A stretch of DNA of 64,000 bases from Armigeres subalbatus (GCF_024139115.2 NC_085141.1:217161783-217225782), one strand, 5' to 3'; counted from the first letter of the stretch, positions 25,561-36,426 are shown. Notes: generated from the sequence alone by a model not told the origin. Numbers and translations: made by a program.

Positions 25561-25691
25561 GACAGCTTTGGTAGTTTTTATCTAACTTTTGGAAGAAGGA
25601 GTTTTATCGAAATAATTTTCTGAATAAGGTCATAAAATGCTTTAAAATGACAAAAAATATCAGCGATAAAAACAAATCTGCCAAAGCCGCC
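25561..25691. mobile_element. Diverged foldback element (copy 2)
   Basis: Ends GACAGCTTTGGTAG... and ...CTGCCAAAGCCGCC are imperfect inverted partners, matching the ends of the 25169-25343 element. It lies about 140 bp from the SK pore exon at 25832-25967, on the intronic side beyond that exon's splice donor. Confidence 0.55.
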
Positions 25692-25831
25692 ATTTACCAT
25701 TTTTTTAGTAGAGTTGTCCTACAAAATTCACTACTTTTGACGTTGGTTGAGTTGAATCGTTTTGTTTTCGTTGGTTTGCGCTACAGTTGGACAGAACAAT
25801 GGGAAAAGTAATTTAGCTTGATTGGACTCAC

Positions 25832-25967
25832 CATAATACCCGTACTAACTGCAATGCCCCGACCGCAGTACGTGTTCGGTACGATATCGCCGAAGCCAAC
25901 GCTCAGAAAGGTTATGGCGATTAACCACATGGCGTTCAAGAGATTGGCATGTTCTTCATCATGAAAC
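25832..25967 (-). CDS. SK: SK-type Ca2+-activated K+ channel, alternative pore exon A (GFGD filter)
   Basis: A 136-nt exon on the minus strand, bounded by an acceptor (TGTCTACAG before the exon) and a donor (GTGAGT after it). It contributes the last base of an Arg codon plus 45 codons. The peptide contains the end of the outer pore turret ([11 protein letters not shown]), the pore helix ([11 protein letters not shown]), the selectivity filter VGFGD and the start of S6 ([12 protein letters not shown]). This matches the KCNN/SK family pore, a plasma-membrane K+ channel gated by calmodulin. It is the downstream member of a same-size, same-phase pair with 27202-27337. The calmodulin-binding and S1-S5 exons are not recognisable in the window and must lie elsewhere. 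Identification by family knowledge, with high confidence. Confidence 0.9.
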
Positions 25968-27201
25968 CTGTAGACAAATCGGTCAACAACCAAATTATGG
26001 ATGATTTTTCTTCTGCTGTAATCGTTGGATTTTGAGTTGGTTCTTGGAGAGAGCGAGCTTGATTTTGAAGGAATGTGTAACTATATTTTATGAAACATAA
26101 ACATAAATTGATTTATGAGGTTTGCTGTCATTGAAATTGCTGAGAGAATCTGGACATAGCTAGCATTTTTTTCTGGTAAAGTACAATTTAACTAACAGAG
26201 GATGACAGGAAAGGTGTTAATGATTCGATTGATTTTTATCATGATACATTGTTAAACCGCTTAATCTATGTCTGATTTCATAGATTTCCAACCAACCGTT
26301 TTATTTATCGGAAGTTTTTATTTTTACTCAGTGCTGCAAAAGTTTAACTATTTATTTTGAAGGAATTTATTTGTAGGTTTCTCCTTCCTCGACAGCAAAC
26401 GTTTTTGGTTTGCTTATGTTTATCGATTATTTCTTATAACATTTTATTTGATAATATTGAGTCAATTTACATTACACCCCAGTTCAAGCGAAATCATAAC
26501 AAGAAAATAAAAACACACAACTTCAAACGAGTAGGGTTAATCGGGAGATATTATTCAGATTTAGAAACGGAGAGTACAGAGTTGGTGAAATGTCAGCCAC
26601 AACCGAATTGAGAGTAGAACGCGAGATTCCAGATAACAGGTGAAGAGATTTGTGAATGTGATAAAACATTTTTGAATTACTTAAACGACCAATTCAGTGA
26701 ACCGCATGTCGAGAGGAGTGACACTCACTTTGATTGCATTTAAAATTGAGGTAGCGATGTCAGTCATCTTGATACGTGGTGATATGTGAAAAAATGTGCT
26801 TTCATAGTGAAACTTCAAGAAGTAAATTTTATAGAAGAAATGAATTCTACTGTAGGTAATATATAAATCATATGATCGACACCTGAATTTGTTTCATTTG
26901 CATTAATTTGCAATCACTCAGCCACAAATTCAAATCGAAACCGTCATGTAAATGAATATTTTGAATAGTTGGACTGTAAAAATATATTATAATATTGAAA
27001 CTGCAGTTAAAATTTGATTCTGTTGCTACTAATGATGCTGTTAGTGTGCAAAAGTGTAAATAATCAATCCATTCGTGACTTGAAGGTGTTCCGTGTCGTA
27101 TTGTGTATTTTATGCGAGTTGCAAAAGCATTGTGTATTTGTTAGTTTGGCGTCAGTAGTAGTGGTGGAAGGCTGGTGATGAGGAGACTGTCTTGTACTTA
27201 C
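25968..27201 (-). other. Intron between the two alternative SK pore exons
   Basis: 1,234 nt on the minus strand. It has a normal 5' donor next to exon B (GTAAGT) and a pyrimidine/T-containing acceptor next to exon A. No repeat insertion was recognised here, unlike most of the window. No long ORF. Confidence 0.75.
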
Positions 27202-27337
27202 CACCATTCCGCAGGTTAGAGTGATCCCCCGGCCGCAGTAAGTGTTTGGGACGATGTCGCCGTAGCCCACGCAAAGGAACGTGATAGCGGTTAGCCACAT
27301 CGAATTTAGTAAGTTCGCATGTTCCTCGTCGTGGAAT
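27202..27337 (-). CDS. SK: SK-type Ca2+-activated K+ channel, alternative pore exon B (GYGD filter)
   Basis: A 136-nt minus-strand exon preceded by ACGCGCAG and followed by GTAAGTAC. It encodes the last base of an Arg codon plus 45 codons: turret [11 protein letters not shown], pore helix SMWLTAITFLC, selectivity filter VGYGD, S6 start CGRGITLTCGMV. It is identical to exon A at 35 of 45 residues; the ten differences fall in the pore helix, filter (Phe/Tyr) and S6. Same length and phase as exon A; including both would add 272 nt and break the frame, so the two should be mutually exclusive. The sequence before the acceptor is purine-containing with little polypyrimidine tract, suggesting regulated use. 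Confidence 0.9.
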
Positions 27338-28419
27338 CTGCGCGTCATTCACATTCGGCCGAACCCACCGTGCGAGAGATTCGTGGGTCGTTATGCGTTG
27401 TAGTGGAAGTTCGCGGTTTGTCCCAGTTTTAGGGTTTTGATCATAACAGATTTCATATTTTTTAGTTTTGTACATTTTTGCCGAGAAGAGAAGGTGGTGA
27501 TGGTGATGTGTACACGATGTAAGAGAAAGTGGCATAAAACAACGAGCAACCCGTGTTAGAAATATTTATTTAACGTGTCTTCGGTTAATTATATACTCTT
27601 GGTAAACTGTTTGCGATTTTCCGTTGGATCGATCAATTGGTTTTTGTTCTTCTATAATTGATTTGTATGTACCTATATGTAGGCACATCACATGCCTTCA
27701 AATGAACAAACTGAAATTATTCTGTTGCCTCGATTTAAAAATTCTCCAATTCCCCAGATTTCTCTACGTTCGTTTTAGTTTGCGGAAAACTTTCTGTGAC
27801 CGAGTTCAAACGTGGTACCTAAGCTTTGTTATGTAAACTGGTGAATTATTTGCCTACACACTTGTTCTCGTCTCCTGTGCTCGGTATTTTTTTTAATATT
27901 TTATTAATGTGTTTTTTAAATCTACAGATTAAGTTGAACACCGAAGCTCGGTAATTATTGTTTACGGGTTTACACCGTAAACCATGTAAAATACCGACAA
28001 ATCAGTTATTCGGTCAGTTATTCAGTTCCTGTAATTAATTTCATAACTGTCAGACTGTTTCTTCCACAGCTAGGCATGAATCATGGTCGTGGTATTAGAC
28101 TTCAGGCCGCATATCCTCTCAGCTAGTAATTTAGAGGAATTTGAGCTTAAATGGACTTATTGGATCAGAAAAAACACGAAATTTTGGTTTTTGAATTGAA
28201 TGGGAAATAATTTCGTTAAACCGAATAATCGGATCTTCTTCCATTGGAAACTTGCGATAAATACGCAGAATACCATCAACATTACCAATCCTTGTAGGTC
28301 TAGTTAAGGCAATACTTAGGAAACCCTGCAATGCTGTAGACGATCAACCGTCTGAATGGGGAATGTAACAACTACAACGTAAATTCATGGAAAACTTTTT
28401 GCGGTTCAACGGTCATTCA
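27338..28419. other. Presumed SK intron; no gene seen
   Basis: AT-rich DNA upstream (in transcription) of exon B. Several short ORFs, none with domains or splice context. Confidence 0.5.
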
Positions 28420-30190
28420 TTCGAATTTCCTCGAGAAATTCATTCAAATTTCCTCGGGAAATTTATTTGAATGTTCTCTGGAAATTCATTCGATTTTTCT
28501 CCAGAAATTCATTCAAATTTCCTCGGGAAATTCATTACAATTTCCTCGGGAAATTCATTCGAATTTCCTCGAAAAATTTATTCGAATTTCCTCGGGAAAT
28601 TCATCCAATCATTCGGAAAATTCGATTCAATTTCCTTGGGAAATTCATTCCAACTTTTCGATATTCATTCGAATTTCCTTGGGAAATTCATTCGAATTTC
28701 CTTGGGAAATTCATTTGAATTTCCTTGGGAAATTCTTTCGAATTTTCTTCGGGAAATGCATTCAAATTTCCTCGGGAAAATCATTCGTATTTCCTCGGGA
28801 AAATCATTCCAATTTCTTAGGGAAATACATTCGAATGTTTTTGGGGAATTCATTCGAATCTCTTTTGGAAATTCATTCGAATTTCTTTGGGAAATTCATT
28901 TGAATTTTCTTCGGGAAATTCATTCGCATTTCCTCGGGAAATTCATTCGAATTTCCTCGGGAAATTCATTCGAATTTCCTCGGGAAATTCATTCGAATTT
29001 CCTCGGGAAATTCATTCGAATTTCTTCGGAAAATTTATTCGAATTTCCTTGGGAAATGAATTCGAATTTCCTCGGGAAATGAATTCGAATTTCCTCCGGA
29101 AATTCATTTGAATTTCCTCGGAAAATTCATTCGAATGTTCTGCAGGAAATTCATTCGAATTCCCTCGGAAAAATCATTCGAATTTCCTCGAGAAATTCAT
29201 TCCAACTTTTCGATATTCATTTAATATTCGAATTTCCTCGAGAAATTCATTTGAATTTACTTGGGAAATTTATTCGAATTTTCTTCGGGAAATTCATTCA
29301 AATTTCCTCGGGAAAATCATTCCAATTTCTTAGGGAAATACATTCGAATGTTTTTGGGGAATTCATTCGAATCTCTTTTGGAAATTCATTCGAATTTCTT
29401 TGGGAAATTCATTTGAATTTCTTCGGGAAATTCATTCGAATTTTCCTCAGGAAATTCATTCGAATTTTCTTCAGGAAATTCATCCGAATTTTTTTGGTAA
29501 ATACAGCTGAATTTTCTTCGGGAAATTCATTCGAATTTCCTCGTGAAATTAATTTAAATTTTCTCGGGAAATTCATTAGAATTTCATCGGGAAATTCATT
29601 CCAATTTCTTCGGGAAATTCATTCCAAATTCCTTGGGAAATTCATTTCAATTTCCTCGGGAAAATCATTCGAATTACCTTGAGAAATTCATTCGAATTTT
29701 CTTCTGGAAATTCATTTGAATTTTCTTCTAGAAATTCATTCGAATTTTCTTCAGAAAATGCATTCCAATTTCCTTGGGAAATTCATTCGAATTTCCTTGG
29801 GAAATTCATTCGAATTTTCTCGGGAAATTCATTTGAATTTCTTCGGGAAATTTATTCGAATTTCCTCGAAATTCATTCGAATTTTCTCGGGAAATTCATT
29901 CAAATTTCCTCGGGAAATTTATTCAAATTTCCTGGAAAAATTTATACTAATTTCCTCGAAAAATTCATTTGATTTTCCTTGGGAAATTCATTCGATTTTC
30001 CTCGGGAAAATGATTCGATTTTCTTCTTGAAATTCATTTAAATTTTCTAGGGAAATTCCAGGGATTTTTTTCGGGAAATTGTTTCATATCTCCTCGCGAA
30101 ATTCTTTCAAATTTCCTCAGGATTTTTTAAACCTTTTCTTGGAAAATGCTTTCAAATTTCCTCGGGAAATTCGGGAAATCTCCCGAGGAA
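28420..30190. repeat. 23-bp minisatellite made of hairpin units (about 75 copies)
   Basis: Imperfect tandem copies of a ~23-bp unit: GGAAATTC, a four-base spacer (usually ATTC), GAATTTCC, then TCG or TTG. The two 8-mers are reverse complements, so every unit can form a short stem-loop. Since 23 is not a multiple of 3, and the unit has no stop in any plus frame, it yields long ORFs (up to 203 residues at 28471-29082) with a 23-residue protein repeat; these are not supported as genes. A segment of ~270 bp near 28650-28920 is repeated at about 29200-29440. Confidence 0.95.
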
Positions 30191-31188
30191 GATCTGGGAA
30201 TTAAAAAAAATGTGACGACGTTAACCTGCTGATTGGCGGATATCAGAAAGACAGCAACGTTGGAGCTAAAACAAAATAGTTATTTTTCCCCTTTTCTGAG
30301 TTGACAACTTTTTGAAAAAAAAAACGATGTTTCGGACGCGATGGACATGAAAATCTAGCACAGAAAAGCTATTTTAAGATAATGAAAATCGGCACCGTTT
30401 GATGACAGGAAAAATTATAAAGGTTTCAAAAATCTAAACCACGTTCAAATCGGACGAATCGTTTTTGAGTACGATGTCCGCCATAACTTTTAAAACATGA
30501 TTTCGACATAACCGCGGTAGCATTTACATCGATAAGGGTCTAGCTTTCAGGCCGCGCTTGGAGCGCTGCGACTCTGCTTCGCTTTTCGGACTATAACTTT
30601 GGAACGGTGTGTCTAATGAACTTTGGATGAAAGGTACCATAAAGTAGACACTCGAAATTGTTACGTTGGCTTTAGTATCAGCGCACAGCTTAAGCGCTAA
30701 GGAAGACTGTGGCCGCAAGTATGAGTGCTGGCGTAAGACTCTTTTATACGGGCAGGTTTTAATTCGCTCAAATGCTTACGCTCATTCAGCGGTGTCCACA
30801 AACAGGAGTCTAGGAGAAATCCCAGATTAACAGTACCAATTTAATCAAAATTCCGAATTAAAAAACTTTCAAAGAAGTTAAAACTAAAATAGACAAGGTA
30901 TTTCAATCAAAAAAGATCGTAATCACAAGTAAATAATGCGAGCCACTTCATTTTGTACGGAAAATATTGCAATTTATCCCGGGACGATCTTCTGTCATAA
31001 AAGCTACTTATAACCAAAAACCCATTCCACCACTTTCAGCGCGTGATTTGTAGTGTGGATGGAAGCATAACAATTTCTTTAAGCCCTTCTGAATTAACCC
31101 GGATCTTGCTCCCTGGCTTTCCTATTTCAGTTTTTTTTATAACAGCAACTTTTGTAAAGCGTTCTAAAACATATCATGATGTCCTAGG
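30191..31188. other. Non-coding stretch, no gene seen
   Basis: Mixed-composition DNA following the minisatellite; the short ORFs lack recognisable domains. Confidence 0.45.
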
Positions 31189-31384
31189 TCGTCCAAACTG
31201 TTCTGGAGTACATATCCTCTAATGCATCAGAAAATATCTCTCGAAAAAAAATATCTAAAGCTGAGAATATGTCCAAAAATATTTATATGATCATAAGACA
31301 TGCAATTATCGGGTTTTGAATTAACGTAACCTATTTCAGGGTCTCCAAAACGGCGTTGAGTTCAGAACATATGATCTACCCGAT

Positions 31385-32825
31385 TAGGGTGGTCGGTATT
31401 GGCCATTTTTGACAAATACCGGTATTCGGTATTTGGTGGAGTCAATACCGGTAATACCGGTAGAATACCGGTTTTTGTGAAAATTTCAGGTACTAAAATA
31501 ATAACTTTTGATTTGGACTTTAAGACGAAAAACAAAATTTGTTGACAAACTTCAGACGTTAAAATCATTGCTTGTTTAGCTGGGCTAAGCGAAACTAAAG
31601 CGACTCATTTCCCAATCCGCATTGGATTTTGATGGCAATGTTGCCAACTACTGAGAATGCCCTCTCAAGTTCAACCGAAGTTGGACGGATAGTTCCAAGA
31701 CTGTTAAAAATCAGTGTCAAATACTTGCCCTTAATCCCTTCAGATTCATAGTAGGAGAATTCCTTACGAATTGCATGCAGGGATCCTGGCGTCAACGTAT
31801 TTGCCATCAGCAACGTAAGTGTTTTGCTCTGCTACAGTCTCTTCACAAGTTGTTCTTTAAACGATAAACCAGAAAAAATATCCATAGAGGCATCTTTTTC
31901 TTACCGATCATCAGGTATGGTCGTTGTCTCAGTTTCAACGGTCGCATCAGGAATAATTAGACGCTTCAAGATCGCGCCCAGTTGTTGAATCAATGAATTG
32001 TTGCCAAAATCGTTTCTGATTTGGTAATTGCTTCACGGCAGAATTATTCAAAAAATCAAAAAGATCGGCGTATTTGGATCGTCTCTCTTGGATTCGTTCC
32101 TTAAAAGCATCGAATAAGTGACGAAAATTTATGTGTTTTAATTTGATAATTGTTCCAACACAAATTGGAGCGCCACATCGGCTTCATATGGAGTGCAGAA
32201 TCTGAGGAGTAGTTCCACAGCAGCTTGAACCACTAATTCAAATTCTTTTCCTAATTCAGAACGGGCAAATTTTTGCAAAAAAATCGTTTTTCACAGGTGA
32301 TCTCCGGGAAAGAACTATTACGGCTCGTACCTTTTTCATAATTTCATACATTTCAGGAAAATGCTCGACGATGCCAATGACGATGTTTATTGCAGAAAAA
32401 AGGTCATTTGCAGTTTGACAGATGGCTAAGAGAATGAAGCAACAGGTATGAATAATGACGATGTTGATCAATTTTTGTTGTATCGTGAACGTCGTCATTA
32501 TTGCTTACTTGGGCAAAGTTACTCATGCGCGCATTTAATTATTGTAATTCTTGCACGATGAATCTTTACTGCTTGTAGTGCTTGTAATCGAATATTTGTT
32601 CCATCTATTCTGGATTTCTTATTCACAAAGGACAGATATGCGATTGCAGGTAGTTGAGCTGATACATGTAGGTGAAAATTATACCAGATTCTTTATACTG
32701 ATAGCAACATTTGAAATACCGAAAATACCGGTTTTTTCCGTCGCTAAAACCGGTATTTTCGGTACCCAAAATTGGCCTGTAATACCGGTATTACCGGTTT
32801 CGGTACTACCGGTTAGACCACCCTA
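31385..32825 (-). mobile_element. Degenerate hAT transposon with 8-bp target duplication
   Basis: 1,441 bp with terminal inverted repeats TAGGGTGGTC/GACCACCCTA, flanked by an exact 8-bp duplication TACCCGAT (31377-31384 and 32826-32833). Both ends carry clusters of the subterminal word ATACCGGT, likely transposase-binding repeats. On the minus strand it retains the C-terminal dimerisation region of a hAT transposase. Inserted in the ~152-bp satellite. Confidence 0.85.
31595..31813 (-). pseudogene. hAT transposase C-terminal (dimerisation) fragment
   Basis: A 72-residue ORF containing the hATC signature around 'TSVELERAFSVVGNIAIKI', the most conserved part of hAT transposases. The upstream catalytic region (toward 32500 on the minus strand) is reduced to short frames with stops, for example 32256-32498. 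The enzyme would cut and paste DNA in the nucleus; this copy is inactive. Confidence 0.7.
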
Positions 32826-33240
32826 TACCCGATCAATCAAGTCTTGAACGATGTGTTCGTGCAGCGCTATGCATCCCATCAGCTCCATTAAGCCGACAGG
32901 GCTTCACTCATTACTTTTACAAACTACTACTGGCTACTTTTTGGTTCTCCAAAACGTCATGAAGCTCAAAACATACAATCTACCCGATGAACCTAGTTCT
33001 GAACCATGTACCCGTGCATTGCTAAACATCCCAGCAGGTCCATTAAGCCGATAGGATTTCGCTCAACACTTTTACAAGTTTCTACAGGCCTTTATGGTTC
33101 TTCAAACCCGCATGGGGTTCAGAATGTGCGATCTACCCGATCAACCAAGTCCTGAACGATGTATCCATTTAGCCCTAAACATCACAGCAGGTTCATTGAG
33201 CCAGTACGATCTCATACGGCAGCCCTTACTTTGCACCGTT

Positions 33241-34089
33241 CAATGTACAAAAATGATCCATAAAAAAATGAAAAACAATCCGCAAATAACATCTGAATGT
33301 TCCATAAAACGCTACCATAAATCAATAAAATAGTTCGAGAGATTCCATAAAGAATAATTTTATAATCCATAAAAACTATATTTTGATCCATGAACTGTAA
33401 AATTTACGCAATTTTTATCCTGATGATGATAAATAAATTCAGTAATATGCTTCATAACTTTGGTCATATGATCCATAATTTTGTTTATATGATCCATAAT
33501 TTTTATAATGTGACCCATAATGCTTGGAAAGAAGGCCAATGAAACTATAATACAGGGAGCGGCATAAAATAATGCGAAAATGTTTAAACTTGAATATTGG
33601 GTTAATTTGAGTAGCAAGTGACTAATTACTGTTGAAAGTATATTTGTTTATGTTTACTTTCAAATGCCGCAACGAGTATTTGTAATTGTTTTATTGCAAT
33701 TTTGAAAAAAGGTTCGCAAAAGAAGTGACTACTAGTTTGTTGCTCGCCCAGAAGACGCCGAATAAGATTTGTAAGGTGGTAGGATGACTTTTGGCCACAG
33801 TTTATCACCTTAAAATGTCTCTACATGATGGATCTAAGCAGCGGAAGCCGGGAAGTTGATGTTCGTGCTTTGCACGTATGTCAAACCTGATCAAATCGGC
33901 TCGTCTGATCTGGTGCGTTCCAGCAGAAAATATGCCAAGGAAGTCAAAATTTCTAAGAAATCCATGCGAAAACCATCAAAGAAGGCTTGCATGTACCTTC
34001 CAAAGCTTGAGCGAAAAGTCGCTTTATTGCAGCTGCAACTAGCTGTATGCATGAGTCAATATATTATAGACCCTTTTTGGAACTCGGAT
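33241..34089. other. AT-rich DNA with TCCATAA-type repeats; no gene
   Basis: Contains repeated GATCCATAATTTT words (about 33470-33535) and ATTCCATAA words, related in flavour to 46230-46412 and 50260-50412. The ORF at 33856-34176 has no recognisable domain. Confidence 0.5.
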
Positions 34090-34945
34090 CATGTGATCTA
34101 TCCAATAAAGCAACTTATGAATGGTGTGAATATCATGGAAATTATGATCATACGCTTATTACACCGGATTAGGTAAATACTGATGATGAGAATATTGTGA
34201 AAGTTTGATTGATGTGGTAGATACTATGAACTAAACCCATGAATATTTTGGAGTACCTTGAAGATTCCGTATTCACGAAAATTGGGTTTGCATGATGCGT
34301 ACATACCTATTGAACAGAATTGGGGGTATACCGGCGATCAGGACATTTCAAAAGCTTTGATTGATCTGATAGATACCGTGGGCTGAACTGCAGATCATTT
34401 TGGAGTACCTGGAAAATCTCGTATTCAGGAAAATTGGATTTGCATCATGCGTATATTCTTATTGAACTGGATTGAGGGAGTAGCTATACTAATGATGAGG
34501 ACATTGCTAAAGCCTTGATTGATCTGATCGATACCGTGAGCTGAACTCCAAAACGTTTTGGAGTATAATGAGCATCTCGTTTCAATAAAATAGCCCTAGC
34601 AGCACACATATTCCATATAGGTTACTGCAACTCATATGTGACCAGATTCAGTCGCAATCAAGTTGCTGCAACCAGATTTGCCTGACTTGTGCTGACATTG
34701 CAAAAGCCTTGATTGATCTGATAGATATCGTGAGCCGAACTCCAGAACGTTTTAGAGTACCTTGAGCATCCCATATTCAAGAAAATTGGATTGTTATGAT
34801 GTGTATATAATTATTGAACCAGATGGGGTGTATAATGCCGATAAGGACATTGCAAAAGCCTTGATTGATCTGATAGATATCGTGGGCTGAACTCCAGAAC
34901 GTTTTGGAGTACCTTGAGCATCAGGTATTCCTGAAAATTAATCAC
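34090..34945 (-). repeat. ~152-bp tandem satellite, array 2 (inverted relative to array 1)
   Basis: Five units marked by AAAGCYTTGATTGATCTGAT at about 34200, 34351, 34509, 34703 and 34855 (spacings 151, 158, 194, 152). Read on the minus strand the units share the blocks CTCCAAAACG, GGAGTTC and GATCAATCAAGGC with array 1. The third interval is longer because bases 34594-34694 hold unrelated sequence starting CCCTAGCAGCACA. Confidence 0.65.
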
Positions 34946-35139
34946 TGGCACAACGTTCAGGATGTCGCAACTTGTCTGAGTATCTAGAACTATCAAACAA
35001 TTTAGGATTCAAACATGTCAGGTGCATTCGCATGCTCTCAGAAGCGAAATCTTCCCAAGGTTTCGGATATCTGGGTCTTCAGGGTATAGTCAAACTTAAC
35101 CCTCGATATTTTTTTCTGCAAAGCCAACATCCTGGTGAA

Positions 35140-36100
35140 GATTAGCAGAGGGCCATATTAGAGAACAAGCATTGTTGAAATCTTCAGTTTCTATACATTT
35201 CACACTTGCCGCTCGCTTGCGGTGTCAATCGAATCTGTATCTTCATTACTTTCATCTACTCTCTTTCGCTTTGAGTAGTATAATTATCACCGAAAAAAGC
35301 CAATAAATTAATTTCGATAAAGTCACGCGGTGATCAAAGCTTTCCTAATTATAGAATCTAATTGACGAAAAATTGATGAAATACAGTTCGAATAAGATTC
35401 AATTTGGGCGAAGTATGAGCTTGCGAGCTGGGGCCCTCCTTAGCCGTGCGGTAAGACGCGCGGCTACAAAGCAAGACCATGCTGAGGGTGGCTGGGTTCG
35501 ATTCCCGGTGCCGGCCTAGGCAATTTTCGGATTGGAAATTGTCTCGACTTCCCTGGGCATAAAAGTATCATCGTGCTAGCCTCATGATATACGAATGCAA
35601 AAATGGTAACCTGGTTTAGAAACCTCGCAGTTAATAACTGTGGAAGTGCTTAGCGAACACTAAGCTGCGAGGCGGCTCTGTCCCAGTGTGGGGATGTAAT
35701 GCCAATAAGAAGAAGAATGAGCTTGCGAGAGTTATGCGTGAAGAGATTTAGCGCGCTCATGTATGAATCTCTGGAAATGTGAGTCAATAGAACTGTTTAC
35801 GTTTGCCGAACAGCACATTAGCAGGTTGAAATCGCTGTTATTTTGCCTGTCTTGGTACAGTGATCACCATGTCACTATCCAAGCCGTTCCTGGCTGGGTG
35901 GTTAGGCAGAATAACAGCGATTTCAACAATGCTTGTTCTCTAATATGGCCCTCTGCTAATCTTCAGTTTCTGTTCATTTCACATTTGCCGCTCGCTTGCG
36001 GTGTCAATCGAATCTGTATCTTCATTACTTTCATCTACTCGCTTTCGCTTTGAGTAGTATAATTATTACCGAAAAAAGCCAATAAATTAATAATACTTTA
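35140..36100. repeat. Complex duplicated and inverted segment around a SINE
   Basis: Bases 35175-35312 recur directly at about 35962-36095 (CCGCTCGCTTGCGGTGTC, TTTGAGTAGTATAATTAT). The adjoining 35146-35183 recurs inverted at about 35917-35958. A third inverted pair, GTTGAAATCGCTGTTATT/AATAACAGCGATTTCAAC, lies at 35824-35931. The ORF 35763-36053 lies across these repeats and is not supported as a gene. Confidence 0.65.
35428..35716 (+). mobile_element. Feilai-like tRNA-derived SINE (copy 1)
   Basis: About 289 bp with three parts: a tRNA-like head with A box (TTAGCCGTGCGGTAAGACG) and B box (GGTTCGATTCCCGG), a unique body (ATAAAAGTATCATCGTG...GTGTGGGGATGTAATGCC), and a GAA/AAG-type 3' tail. 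It has a 13-bp target duplication ATGAGCTTGCGAG at 35415-35427 and 35717-35729. The three-part structure matches the Feilai family known from Aedes; the name is by recollection of that structure. Confidence 0.85.
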
Positions 36101-36426
36101 ACACCAGAATTGACTCACTTTGATGATATGTACTTTGCTAGTGTAGTGATGACTAGAAAGGCATTCTGAAAATAATTAAATTAAAAATCTACGGTCAAAC
36201 TGAAATAATTTGTATAGAAAAAAATAGAAATAATTTGTAAAATAATGTAGGTGTATTGATCGTTATATGATGATTCTGACAGTGACATTCCGAGGGCGCT
36301 CTGGAGCTCGCTCGAAAACTTATTTGCAGAACTCGTACAATAGGTGACGTTCATATTTCATGCCAAGCAATATTGATACACATTTTCTTCAGCATTTTTT
36401 TTTTCAATAGATAACGATTTCTCAGA
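36101..36426. other. AT-rich spacer, no gene seen
   Basis: Nothing recognisable between the duplicated segment and the minisatellite. Confidence 0.45.

Larger units (their letters stand above)
31189..33240 (+). repeat. ~152-bp tandem satellite, array 1 (interrupted by a hAT transposon)
   Basis: Units begin with GGTYSTCCAAA-like blocks at about 31189, 31339, 32941 and 33093. Subtracting the hAT insertion from the second unit gives spacings of about 150-153 bp. Conserved words include CTACCCGATCAA and TTGAACGATGT. The array at 34090-34945 carries the same family in the opposite orientation. Confidence 0.7.

Noticed and set aside
28467..30030. Long repetitive ORFs (up to 203 residues) on both strands
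   Set aside because: The 23-bp minisatellite has no stop codon in its three plus frames, so long ORFs arise automatically; there is no start context, domain or conservation signal.
28420..30190. CRISPR-like repeat array
   Set aside because: Repeats are contiguous with no unique spacers, and the DNA is eukaryotic.
35428..35510. Apparent tRNA gene
   Set aside because: A and B boxes are those of the SINE head; the body, GAA tail and target duplication identify a SINE rather than a functional tRNA.
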